Origin: Phlebotomus papatasi
Lineage: Eukaryota > Arthropoda > Insecta > Diptera > Psychodidae
Assembly (NCBI RefSeq): GCF_024763615.1
Contig: NC_077223.1
Span: 4,216,001 to 4,280,000 of the forward strand
Length of the DNA stretch: 64,000 nt
Direction: 5' to 3'
Positions 46,669 to 57,293 of this stretch are shown here, one piece after another. A model generated the notes under the pieces. That model saw only the letters and a list, made by a program, of their open reading frames with translations. It did not search any database and was not told the origin of the DNA. Numbering within the stretch: the stretch's first letter is position 1; the number at the start of each line of letters is the position of its first letter. The position numbers and the translations under genes are program-made.

Positions 46669-48197
46669 CTTTGCGACTTCCTAAAAACAACAAAATTATT
46701 GATGTTAAAAGTGAAAACCCCGATAGGTCTTTGCCAGAGAAATCATGTTGTGCATTTTTCTCTTTGTTGATGTAAAAATCAATGATTTCCTCTCCGGCGA
46801 ACCATCCCTAAAACTCCCACTGTTCCTGCAAGTCCTGCTACTGAAACCAAAAAAGATATAACTCTATGTGCACTGAAGAATATAGTGTATGAAAATTTTC
46901 CCTCAAACAACAAGCGAATCCGGTATTTTTCACAAAAATATTTTTCTTCATTCCGTCATTCAATGAAGCTTGAAAAGCTCACAAATTTCACAAATGAAAC
47001 AAAAATATTTTCCATGAAAACTAAAAAGAAATCCCTTGCATAGATAGGTATTTATTTTCCTCTGATGGAACTTGTATTTTTCTTTCATTAATTAACGTAA
47101 TGGAAGTCCCAGCCGTAGGATAGGTCAAACATTTAAATATTCAATACACCGCATTGATTTAATTTAAATTTTTATGGTGTAATAAATCAAAGATATTTAC
47201 ATTTTGTTGTTTATTGCAAATTCTTAGATAAAAAAATCATCTTCATTTTATATATTCCACCAAAATTAATTTAAAAGGATCACACTTGAGGATGTGATGA
47301 ATTTTTGGAGATAAAAAAGACCATCAATCATGGTTTAAAAAATAGATTTTCTTGTACATCATCTTTAACCCGATTCAAAAAAATGACGAAATGGTTTAGA
47401 CTTTGCGGAATGCTCAAAGAGAGTTCATCCTTAATTGATAAAATAAAGTCGTGGATTTGCAAATAAAATTTTATTTTTATTTATTTACTAATTTATTAAA
47501 ATCAATACCTATCTAGAGGATCCGCCCGTTCTATAGTTTGATTAAGAGGGTAATAGAAAAATTTAAAAGAGAATAAGAAAGAAAAACAGAACCAAAAATA
47601 CGAATTTTGACTTATCTCAAAATTGATCATGACGATTTCGTTCATTTTCGGACCAGCCAAACATTTCGACACCATTCACCGGAAAGATCGCCATCTTGAA
47701 TTATTCAGAGCCAAAGTTCAACCACCCTAGATGGCCTATTTTTCAACTGATTTGGTCAAATTTGGATTAAGTTCCAAACCCGACTGCATCGCTCACAATC
47801 GGTAATGAATCGGGAAAGTAACGGTAATAGCTTTATTTTTAGAAGAAAAACAAAGCAAGGCCACTTATAAAAGTCTTGTCTAATCAGTAAATTCCTTCCT
47901 AATTCTTAATAATTCCTTGTTAATGAGAATTTTGTAATGAAATTTCTGTAAAACACTTATGCCCCTTAAGAGTGTATCATTTTACTTTTAGTAGTCCACC
48001 AAATAGTCAACTGATTAGTCAAGGGAACCAGTGCTTTTGGTAAAAGGCCACTGGTCTTGGCAGATTATAAGAATTATTGTTCTAAAAGCTTTACTTAGAG
48101 AATTCTACAAGACTCTAGTAAGAAAAATTGCTTTTTGGGCACTATGGCAATTCCGAAATTCTGTTTGAATTCTTCGAAAACCAATGACCTTTTGTGA
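46669..48197. other. AT-rich spacer, nothing recognised
   Basis: No gene, repeat family or structured element was seen. Confidence 0.5.
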
Positions 48198-48205
48198 AAA
48201 TAGAG

Positions 48206-48333
48206 CAAAGGTGTACAAGGACCGTTGAAACCGAATAAACATCAAAATATGTTTGTTCTGGTAGCGTTTTGACCATTGACATACATGTTTCATTTGACGT
48301 TTATTCGGTTTCAACGGTTCTTGCACGCCTCTG
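48206..48333. mobile_element. hAT-like MITE, copy 2
   Basis: CAAAGGTGTACAAGGACCG to CTTGCACGCCTCTG (inverted ends), about 40-bp arms including CGTTGAAACCGAATAAAC. An 8-bp flanking repeat, AAATAGAG / AAGTAGAG, differs at one base. The CAGAGGTG-type end and 8-bp duplication fit hAT. It has a sister copy at 57389-57518. Confidence 0.85.
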
Positions 48334-48350
48334 AAGTAGAGGGTCATGAG

Positions 48351-49365
48351 CATGGGTTCCGTTCATTAATAACTTTGCGAAGAGATGAAGCCACTCTGAA
48401 GCCAAGCCAAACTTGTTTGAAAATCTACCGGAAGCCTAAAGTGAAAATTTACGTACTCGCCGCTTTAGCGCTGATTGTTCTGCCATTTCGAATTTCGGTA
48501 TCCTTGACACTGCAATCGTCAACAATGTCAACAACAGTGTGTAAACGTTTGCTGTACAAAGTGATTTTTTTTGTAGGTTTGTGGAATTTCAGGAGGGTAG
48601 AACGTTCATTAAAATAAATGTCCTTTTCACGGACTTCCCAGCAAAACTTCGATCTGCAATTCTGCACTTTTGAAATTTTAACGTTTCTTGTCATTCAATC
48701 GGATACTTCGTGTGGCTTCGGGATAGTCGTGCGACTTCGTGAGCATCGCGAATTTCTTTCGTGTTTTCTAACCATTTCCTTCCCCTTCGTATTTCCTATA
48801 ATGGCTGATTTAATAATATTGTATTATATATTATAACATTATAATAATATTGTAAAAACAGAGAGTATTCACGTAAAATTGTTGAATAAAAATTGAATTT
48901 TAAATAAATTGAAATACATATTTTTATGTAGTTAAAATAATGTTTAGAAACATTAGAAAGGGTAGAGGAAATGTAGAAATCAGCTAAATACTCTAAAGAA
49001 ATTCTGCCGATAATTTTAAAATTTTCTATAGAAATTCTGCAGAAAATTCTGCAGAATTTTCATACAACGATCGGATCCACCTTAGAACAAAATTCTGCAA
49101 AAATTCTGCTGATTTTTCGGCAGTTAGTAATTCAAATCTGACGAATTTCTGCAGAATTCTGCAGAATTTGCCGGGTGGGTTGCTCACTTTTGTGTAACTC
49201 GTCCTCGTCGGTTTAAACTTTCAAACTTCCAACGGGTTTTTAGGTAAGTTCTCTCTGATATACTCTCTTTATACTCTCTCTGATATACATTCGAACCGGT
49301 ACAGAAGTAACCTCAACCGGAGAGAGCTCTCAAATCGGGTAGGTTACTACTGAACGAGAGGGTTA
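48351..49365 (+). repeat. dispersed repeat L, copy L2
   Basis: The relative of L1 (6141-7130). The left end contains GTTCATTAATAAC and the right end GGTTACTACTGAAC, inverted with respect to each other. Shared internal blocks are listed at L1. It contains a short TCTCTCTGATATAC duplication near 49250-49285. No intact frame. Confidence 0.6.
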
Positions 49366-49517
49366 AGGGGTTACGTGGATTACGACAAAAAAAACAGCAT
49401 ATTTTTTCTACCTATTTTTAAAAAACATAATAAATATATATTTAATTCGAGCTCAAAAACTAAAATCGTCAGTTGGGGCCTGATTTTCTGAGATCTTTTT
49501 TATTAAGAATTACTTTA

Positions 49518-49627
49518 TGGCCTCTACACACTAGAGAAATTTATGTCCATATTGAAGCAAATTTCCCACGTTTGCGTAGAAAAAACTCTTCAACATTGAC
49601 ATAAATTTCTCTAGTGTGTAGAGGCCA
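49518..49627. mobile_element. PIF/Harbinger-like MITE, intact 110-bp copy
   Basis: Perfect ends: TGGCCTCTACACACTAGAGA and its complement at the right (TCTCTAGTGTGTAGAGGCCA), with a further AATTTATGTC/GACATAAATT pairing. TTA lies on both sides (49515-49517, 49628-49630). Best reference copy of the family in the window. Confidence 0.9.
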
Positions 49628-49640
49628 TTAAGGTAGTTAT

Positions 49641-49922
49641 ATAGTCCCCGGCGAGTGGTCTTCAAAGTTGAAGCCAATTTCTTACTTTCACATACAAATG
49701 CGTATGGGAATTTTTCTGCACTCGTGATCGTTATGCTAAATATTTAAAAAGTGAGAAGTTTTTCCGTATTATAAGATACCTTTCCGTATGGAGGGATAAA
49801 TATACTAAATTTTTGTTTAAATAATTTTTTTTTCCTTAGAGCACTGTGAGCTGAGTCCGAGATCAATTTAGGAATTGGCTTCAAATAGCTCCATATAAAA
49901 AGGCCAACTTGCCAGGCGCTTG
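49641..49922 (+). mobile_element. element N, copy N1
   Basis: An 8-bp repeat GTAGTTAT flanks it (49633-49640, 49923-49930). It starts ATAGTCCCCGGCGAGTGG. About 280 bp and very similar to N2 over the first 90 bp. Short inverted ends. The 8-bp duplication suggests a hAT- or P-like mechanism. Confidence 0.8.
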
Positions 49923-50208
49923 GTAGTTATGATTACACTGAGTATATTCGGTATATTCTGAGTAAATTTCAAATAAAAATTAAAAAAAAAATAATATTCA
50001 AAAACTGTGCTGCTTTTAGTCTTTATAACCCATATAACCCCTTAACGTGTTATCCAAGACACTTCTTGGGAATCTAATTGTCCCAAAGAGTTTGATAAAC
50101 ACACTTCTTGGAATTGTTTAACTATTAACCTTGAGAAGCGCGATTAGAAGTGGTAAAAAGGAATAATTCAAGGTCATTGGCGTGTATGGACAAAATGTTC
50201 GCTTGATC

Positions 50209-50485
50209 CTAGTCCCCGGCGAGTGGTCTTCAAAGTTGAAGTCAATTTCTTACTTTCTCATACAAATGCGTATGGGGAATTTTTCTGCACTCGTGACCGT
50301 TACACGATATATGCCAAAATTGAGGTGAGCCTTGTGTACAAGAACCTGAGCCTTGTAAAGAAGGTTAAATATACTATATTTCTGTCTAAATGCGGTCTTG
50401 TTCTGAGAAGTGTAAAAGGAGTTTCTGATCAATTTGTGAGTCGGCTTCAAACATCTTCATATAAAAACACTTCACCGGGGCCTAG
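50209..50485 (+). mobile_element. element N, copy N2
   Basis: The 8-bp repeat GCTTGATC flanks it (50201-50208, 50486-50493). Ends CTAGTCCCCGGCGAG and, reversed, CTAGGCCCCGGTGAAG. The plus-strand frame 50223-50528 (101 codons) spans the element, but its translation has no recognised domain and runs out into the flank, so it is not called. Confidence 0.85.
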
Positions 50486-50493
50486 GCTTGATC

Positions 50494-52130
50494 CCTCTGG
50501 TCAGGAAAATTTTGTGAATATTAATTAATAAAAAAAGAATATATTTCAAAAGATTTACAGATATTTTAGTCGAGTTTCTGATGAATTCCTCTGAAAATTC
50601 AATCCTGTGAACATATTTTCATTGAAAATGGCATTCCACAGAATAATCATCCAACCCGCTCCACCCAAAAATCCCGTCTGGGTACCCACCATCACGCAGA
50701 TCTGACCCTTTAGTACTCCCATATCTCACCAACCAACGTCTTGGGAAGAAGAAAAGGCGTCCTTCGCAAATGCACCAAAGTGCAATTCATCTTGTTCACT
50801 TGTCAAAAGGCCCCATTAATCATTTTCGAGATTATTATAAATTGAAAATTTTCGTGTAGATTCCAAAGTTTGTTCATTTTCAAACACTTTGTGCAAAATT
50901 TCCATCAATTTTCCCCCCCATACCCCCCAACAATTCAAGTCAATTGATGTCACTGGGGATGGAAATTTTTCAACCCCTAAGGAAAATTGATGTGCTTGAA
51001 AATTTTCCCAATAATTTCATTGCAATTAGCTTGCGTTATGAATTTCGTCACCCTTTCGTCTCCATTCCTTGGCTCAATCACTGAATTAAATTGAAAATTA
51101 CACTGTGTCGAAAAATCAATAAAAATTCAATTTATGCATCAACAATTGAGGTGAAATTGGATGTAGGGGAAGGCTTTCGACAAAAAAAAGAAGTATTAAC
51201 GAAAAATTGTCCAAGTAAGAGGCATTCCTTTTGTACTACCTTTCCTTCAATTAACTTCATTCAGCGTTGATAATTTAATTTTTGGTTGAATTTTCATACG
51301 ACACACTTTCTTTGTGAATTTACCAAATATATTATGGAGAAGAAGAAAAAAATCCATGGTTGTGCCTTTAACCCCTCGAGGCAATTCATTCAATTGGAAA
51401 TCACTGAAAGCCCCCTTAAAAAAAATTAAAGATCAGAAAAAGAACAAAATTGCTTGTAAGGAACATTTTCAGCAAAGAAAACAACAACTTACCCAAAAGG
51501 AAAATGACGAAGAAATAAAGAATTATTAAGTGATACATTAAAAAAAGTGGTAAATCCATTGTGTTGAGTTTTTTGCTTCTAAATATTTCTTCTTATTTTA
51601 GTCAAAGATTGAGGGGTTTGTTTTGTAGTCTGGGCAAATTTATTCGCACCAGCAACAAGCAACAAAGGAAAAGGAATTGCACATTAAAGAGGGTCAACGG
51701 TATTATGAATTTATTGCATGAGTAAATTTTATTAATTGAAAACAATGACAAAAAATTACTAAAGACTTTCGCGAAGTGCATTCAAATAGTCAGAAATTAT
51801 TTCTACAAGTTGATAATCACATACAAAGGTGCTCTTTTGCTTCAAAATAATGAAGTTCAATGTGTCTGCGGAATAGTACCTCAACAATCTGGATAATATA
51901 CATGCAATGATTTAAATAAATATTTGATTGTATCTCTGATTATCTCTCAGAGAGCAATTGACCTTCTTTTGAGAGAATATTTATCATCTTATTGGAGTTC
52001 TTTCTCCTCCACAAAACTCTAATATGTCGTCATAAGGTAATCTATTGCACTGATAAATTTTATCTGTAGTTTCTACAAAGTTTTGGGAGGTCTTTAAGAA
52101 CAAACTCTCGAAGGAAAAGGGGAAGGCTTT
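50494..52130. other. no recognised gene or repeat
   Basis: Less repetitive than the surroundings, with somewhat GC-richer sequence at 50640-50810. A Lys-rich frame at 51314-51529 (plus) is low complexity and has no domain. Confidence 0.5.
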
Positions 52131-52265
52131 CAGGCTTCGCACACACTCGCTTCGAACACTTCAATATTTTCCCATATTCCTTAAGTCACACATTTCCTAA
52201 AAAAAAATCAGATTACTTATGGGAAAAATATAAAGTGTTCGAAGCCAGAGTGTGTGCGAAGCCTG
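52131..52265. mobile_element. hairpin MITE T1
   Basis: CAGGCTTCGCACACACTCGC at the left and its near-complement GAGTGTGTGCGAAGCCTG at the right. The arms extend through CGAACACTT and ATTTTCCCATA. The flanks (AAGGCTTT, AAGCATTC) agree at 5 of 8 positions. A CAGG start and a possible 8-bp duplication suggest hAT; related fragments are T2 (21.9 kb) and 36.38 kb. Confidence 0.75.
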
Positions 52266-52432
52266 AAGCATTCCTGTATTTATTTTACAATTCATTTTTT
52301 AGATTTTTTAACTGAAAATTTGATTTGTTTTAAAGTAATTGCTCTCAATTCTCTCTCAAATTCCTTTCAAAATTTGTAAAAAAAAATATAAAAAATAATT
52401 TTTATAATTGAAAAAAAAAGATCTCTATGAAA

Positions 52433-53918
52433 AGCTGCAGGAATTGACGAAATACGCCCCGAAATGCTAAAACTCATGGGTATAGCGGGTGTCAATTGGC
52501 TCACGCGTGTCTTTAAGGTGGCTTGGCAAAGTGGGAGAGCACCAAAGGACTGGCAAGTTGGGGTCATTGTACCCATATTCAAGAAGGGAAACAAGAAAGA
52601 TTGCTCCAATTATAGGGGAATTTCCCTTCTGAGTTTGCCCGGCAAAGTGTATGCCAAAATCCTTGAGAGAAGATGTCGAGAAATAGTCGAACCCAGACTG
52701 GGTGAGGAACAATGCGGTTTCAGACCTGGTAGAAGCACCACGGATCAGCTTTTTACCCTGAGGATGATTGTCGAAAAGGCTTGGGAGTATGCAATTCCAC
52801 TCTATGCTTGTTTCATAGATTTGGAAAAAGCATATGACCGAGTACCGAGAGAACAACTTTGGGATGTACTGCACGAGTACGGACTGGATGAAGAATTGGT
52901 AGGAGCCATTCAGTCATTGTACAGAGACTGTAGTAGCTGGTGTTCGTGTAAACGGATCCAAATCGGAAGGTTTTCAAGTGGGTGTTGGACTGCGTCAAGG
53001 GTGTGTTCTATCACCATTGTTGTTCATAATATACATGGACAAGATTATGGAACGCAGTCGGGGGCGGAATGCGATTCGTATTGGGGATTTCAGGGTGAGC
53101 CATCTCCTCTATGCAGATGATTTGGTTCTTTTTGGATCTTCCGAAGAAGAGCTTCAGCGCACACTTGACCGATTTGTAAATGTTTGTGCCGAAACAGGTA
53201 TGAAGGTGAACGTGGGTAAGTCGGAAGTAATGGTGATTTCCCGACAATCTGTGGAATGCACTCTACATGTTAGTGGAGACTCATTGACACAGGTGGAGAA
53301 GTTCAAGTATCTCGGGGTGTTATTCACGAGTGATGGTAGGATGGAGGCAGAACTCTCGTCGCGAATCGGTCAGGCTTCTGCAGTAATGAGGGAGCTTGGC
53401 AGAAGCGTGCTGAGGAAGGTCGAGCTTAGTCGATCGGCTAAATTATCGGTCTTTAAAGCTGTGTTCATTCCTATTCTCACCTATGGTCATGAGATTTGGG
53501 TAATGACCGAAAGGGTAAGATCGCGAGTACAAGCTGTCGAGATGAGGTACCTTCGAGCGGTTAAGGGAATCACTCGTAGAGATCGAGTGAGGAATGTGGC
53601 CGTTCGTGAGGAAGAGTCGAGGAGCTGCTTCTTCGGGTTGAGAGATCACAACTTCGATGGTATGGACATGTTCAACGCATGAATGAAGAAAGATTCCCCA
53701 GAAAAGCTATGCAAGCCATTGTGAGGAGACCTCGGCCTCGAGGCAGACCTAGGACAAGGTGGCTGAATCAAATTCAGAATCTTGCCTTGGAACGCCTCGG
53801 GATCGAACCCGAACATCTTCCTGAAGTGGCGGAGGATCGACAAGCGTGGGCTGCTAATTTGGATGTCATGGGCCCGCGACCCCAATAGGGATAAGCGGTT
53901 GAAAATGAATGAATGAAT
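52433..53918 (+). mobile_element. 5'-truncated RTE-type retrotransposon copy
   Basis: The 13-bp repeat GATCTCTATGAAA flanks it (52420-52432, 53919-53931). It begins inside the RT domain (AAGIDEIRPEMLK) and ends after a stop at 53886 with GGATAAGCGG and an AATGAATGAATGA tail. The endonuclease and 5' UTR are absent. The clean duplication and tail indicate a fairly young insertion by target-primed reverse transcription. Confidence 0.92.
52434..53888 (+). pseudogene. RTE-type reverse transcriptase, two frameshifts
   Basis: Decodes in three pieces: frame of 52434 to about 52935, then the next frame to about 53615, then back to the first frame until the TAG at 53886. Landmarks are PIFKKGNKKDCSNYRGISLL, GFRPGRSTTDQ, the first catalytic Asp in CFIDLEKAYDRV (52818), GLRQGCVLSPLLF, the YADD box (53110-53121), KYLGVLFTSDG and a C-terminal RPRPRGRPRTRW. 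The RT would copy the element's RNA at a nicked target. The first frameshift lies near the GTAGTAGCTGG at 52931, the second near GAGGAAGAGTC at 53608. Both catalytic regions are present, but the frame breaks and missing endonuclease make it non-functional. Confidence 0.9.
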
Positions 53919-54183
53919 GATCTCTATGAAAGAATCGCAAATCATATTTTAAAAGTGCTTTTTAGATTTAAAAAATGTTGCAATTTGTTCGGCAAAATAA
54001 TTTTGACGCTGTCTTCTAGATCGGGGAAATTATTCACAAAAAAATAATAAAAATAAAGGTAGGGGAAAGTGCGCTACTTTCGGACGACTCAAGCTTCGGA
54101 CGACAATTTTTTTCTATATTTTGAATGGATTTGACCCATGTCTCTGTGCAGAAGATTTGAGGCATTAAACTAGATCTTAAAAT

Positions 54184-54410
54184 CGGCGGCAGCCAAAATC
54201 CGAAAAGTTAAAATCACGAAAGCTAAAATCCCGAACGCCAAAATCCCGAATGTTCAAAATCCTGAAAAAGATAAAATTATATGGGAGAAAATGTTTAGGA
54301 TAATTTTCCAAGACACAGAAGATTTCAATCCTGGGAGTAGCTGTGAGACTTTTAAGAATTCGGGATTTTGGCTTTCGGGATTTTGGCGTTCGGGATTTTG
54401 ACCGGGACCC
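54184..54410 (+). mobile_element. fold-back element H3, short copy
   Basis: The 8-bp repeat CTTAAAAT flanks it (54176-54183, 54411-54418). Left arm of about 78 bp with AGCCAAAATCCGAAAAG and CGAACGCCAAAATCCCGAA; right arm of about 53 bp with TTCGGGATTTTGGCTTTCGG and ending GACCGGGACCC. The core, about 54263-54356, shares GATTTCAATC and AAGAATTCGGGATTTTG with H1. This is the best model of an unexpanded family member. Confidence 0.85.
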
Positions 54411-54441
54411 CTTAAAATATATTATATTATAATATAATATT

Positions 54442-55168
54442 TAAGGAGTTACATGGGTCTCTCAGGTCAAAAAATCAATTTTTTATTTTTTTACTTTATA
54501 GTATAACATTTGAAAAATATTTTCTGAAAATTTCAAGTCAATCGGAGTAAAACTCTCGGAGATACAGCAGTTTTAGTTATGCATTCCGCCCGCGCGGACA
54601 TATTGTTGTAAACGCGTTTGTCTCAAAACACCGTTTTACAATGCGGTTTTACAAAGATCACTCAGAGTCTACTGAACCGATCTTTCTGAAATTTTGCATA
54701 CTTGTTTTGAGGTGTATTATCTAGTGTTTCAACGAAGGATTTGCACTTCTTTTAATCAAAACCATTTTTACAAAACAAAATGTGTTGAAAAATAGGGTAA
54801 AATTGATACTTTTTTACAAAAACTTTTGCCAAAAATCCAAATTTTGTTTTTTTCAAAAATCCTTCGTTCATCCAGGGGACTGACTAATCCTGTAACAGAG
54901 TATATTTGGTTTTTTGATTTCAGATGAACCTACTGGAAGAAATCCTGCCTAGAGCAAAATCTGGTTTTTGAGGAATGGTTCCGAAAATCAGCTACCAACG
55001 GTCGAATTTTCAAAATTTTGCAAATTATTTTTTTTTAATCTTGTTCTAAAGTTACTCTTTCATATCCCAAAAGTTGGACTTTCTAAAATATTTTCGACAC
55101 AATGAATTATTATCAGAAAAAAGGCTTATTTTTTGACCTAAGAGACCCATGTAATGTAACCCCTTAAT
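54442..55168 (+). mobile_element. repeat G, copy G3
   Basis: Inverted ends: TTAAGGAGTTACATGGGTCT at the left and GACCCATGTAATGTAACCCC TTAA (reading to the right end), with TCAGGTCAAAAAAT pairing TTTTTTGACCTAAGAG. Related to G1 and G2. No surviving frame. Nested in F1. Confidence 0.75.
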
Positions 55169-55249
55169 GGGTCAAATTCATTAAAAATATATTGAAGAAA
55201 AAAAAGTCGTTCGAAGCTTGAGTAGTCCGAAAGCAGTGCACTTTCTACT

Positions 55250-56927
55250 AATAAATATTAAATATGTTTAGCAAAATAATAAATAAATTAACCAATAAAA
55301 TTTTTAAATAAAATTGGTTATAAAAATTACAATAATTTTCTTAAGTTTTTAATTCAACTAATTGAAGAAGTAATTGGTGATAGCTTATATACAATTTCGA
55401 GAAACTTACACCAACTTTGTCTAATAAATGTGTTGCTGATCAGGAAAATAATCGCTACTGATCCCTGTATACTGATAAATTAGAACAGCCCGCCTTACCC
55501 AACGTTAAGGCCTTTATAATTATCTATAATTATTGGCATTATTATATGGCTTATTAGCGGTAAGCACTTAATGGTAAAGTCTTGTCTAACATCTTTCGGT
55601 TTCGGTACTGTCTACTATACTCTTCGTTAAATAGTTTCCAATTCTCAAAATGTGAACAACATTTTCAAAAACGTTACGGAACTTATTAATTTGAGGATCT
55701 TTACTGTGTTTGACATAAAGCACAAAAAATTTGTCCGAAATCAAGATTTAATTCACTTCTAAACTTTAAATTTGAAAACCAGGAAAATTCAGTTGCTTTA
55801 GTATTATAAAATAAAATTTTACATTTTTCAGGTTAGATCTAACATAACCTCAAATTACAGAATGGATCCTAAATACACTACCCCAATTTTTGACTGCTTT
55901 GATTTTCCATAGCAATGGATTATTTTTCAATTAAGATAGTTGTGACGCATGACACAATCCACTATTAATCAATTTTCTGTTTCTATGTAGTGCACATTCT
56001 TTTTTTTTTTTGGGAGATTACACATTTTACTATAGCTTTTTTTACCGTGTAAAAGGGAGAATCCAATTGAGACTCGTGCTCAAAAATTATCTTTCGCCGT
56101 TACTTACCAGCATATTTCAAATTCCAACAGATTTACTTATGATAACTGTGTAAATGAGAAATAATAAAATAGAGAAAGATAGAAAGGCTAATAAAAATGA
56201 ATTAAGAAATTGCAAGAAATTTCATATTAGACACCCATTTGGAAAGAATAAACTAACAAATTAGAGAAAATGTGCGGAAAATAATTTAAAATGGCAACAT
56301 AACTCAAGTATATCAAACAAATAAAACCTCGAGACGATAGTACAACAAAATAATTTATTACTCACTTGATGGGGTTCCTTCACCTGCTCTCAACACACAC
56401 GTCACAAATGCGATTTTTGCAGTCATCCACCGACTCACCTCAACAACTAATCCATTGACTTTCTGCAAATAGAGGAAACTCGAGATAAACATCATTTTCA
56501 GATTAAATGTTGTGAGGTAGAATTTGATGCAATGTTCCATGGAAAATCTTTAGGTATTTAGGCAGCATTATCTAACAATTTTCCCCCTCGGAGCCATACT
56601 ATTTCTTACCTCAACTCCTGCTTTAGGCCGACCTCAATCTTACTTTTTATTTATTAAAGAATTACACTCTCAGAGTAAATATAGAAATAAATTTCTTATC
56701 TTTGCTCCCCAATTGGTTCAAGAAAATAAATGTTGTCGTAGGTTGTAGACGCTTCCGTCCAGATAATACAGCCATTGTCAGAAAGTGAATTTTCCTTCAT
56801 GGTGAAAGGAAATGATATTGAATGCTTTTGGCGAGAATTTTTACTTTTGCTTGAACTTACAAATAACATCATCATTGGGATAGAATGTTCTAAACGCAGA
56901 GTTGAGCACAGGAATGACTAGATTTAG
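55250..56927. other. spacer with a possible micro-exon
   Basis: AT-rich without recognised transposons. On the minus strand, 56439-56462 (24 nt, KVNGLVVE) is bordered by TATTTGCAG and GTGAGTCGG, a possible micro-exon. Otherwise nothing was seen. Confidence 0.3.
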
Positions 56928-57198
56928 TGGGTGCAAATACAAGTAGATTTTGATTCTCCAATAGTGTCTAGGATAAAAGGTAAATGGAACTCTATTCGCG
57001 CAAAAATTCGTTGATGTTCGAAGAATTCAAATTCAATTTCGAATTTTCATACTAAATTTTCACACAAGGTGGGAAAAATTTATGAAGCATCACACTAAAA
57101 AGCTGTCAAAAGAGTAACTCAGTATAATTATGGAGTGATTAAGAGAAAAAATTGAATTATCCGAAGCTTGAGTCGCCCGATGGTAGCGCTCTTTCCCC
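56928..57198 (+). repeat. repeat S copy S2 joined to the right end of an F-type MITE
   Basis: 56928-57145 matches S1 at 9868-10085. The end 57150-57198 (CCGAAGCTTGAGTCGCCCGA, then GCTCTTTCCCC and TA) matches the right end of F1. This suggests S is internal to a larger F-related element. Confidence 0.55.
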
Positions 57199-57293
57199 TA
57201 CTGCCTAATTTGCAGCAGTTTTTATCTAATAATATAACATTTTTATACAGTGAATCTTAATAAAGATTTCTAATAAACAATTGTGTCAATATA

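Larger units (their letters stand above)
49366..50044 (-). mobile_element. repeat G, copy G2, hosting two insertions
   Basis: The ends are inverted (TTAAGGGGTTACGTGG at the left, CCATATAACCCCTTAA at the right). It is the reverse of G1 and G3. The blocks GGCCTGATTTTCTGAGA and CAGCATATTTTTTCT match the reversed G1. It is interrupted by a PIF-like MITE (49518-49627) and element N1 (49641-49922). Confidence 0.7.
54062..55247 (+). mobile_element. F-family MITE F1, hosting H3 and G3
   Basis: Inverted ends of about 75 bp: GGGGAAAGTGCGCTACTTTC at the left, and (reversed) GAAAGTGCACTGCTTTCGG at the right, both continuing through ACTCAAGCTTCG and a GTCAAAT..ATTCA..AATATA block. TA precedes the left end. 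Without H3 and G3 the element would be about 230 bp. Confidence 0.75.

Noticed and set aside
50223..50528. 101-codon frame across element N2
   Set aside because: Runs from one end of the element into the flank, is not shared with N1, and has no domain.
52465..53247. Minus-strand frames antisense to the RTE reverse transcriptase
   Set aside because: They mirror the RT coding frame on the opposite strand and have no domain of their own.
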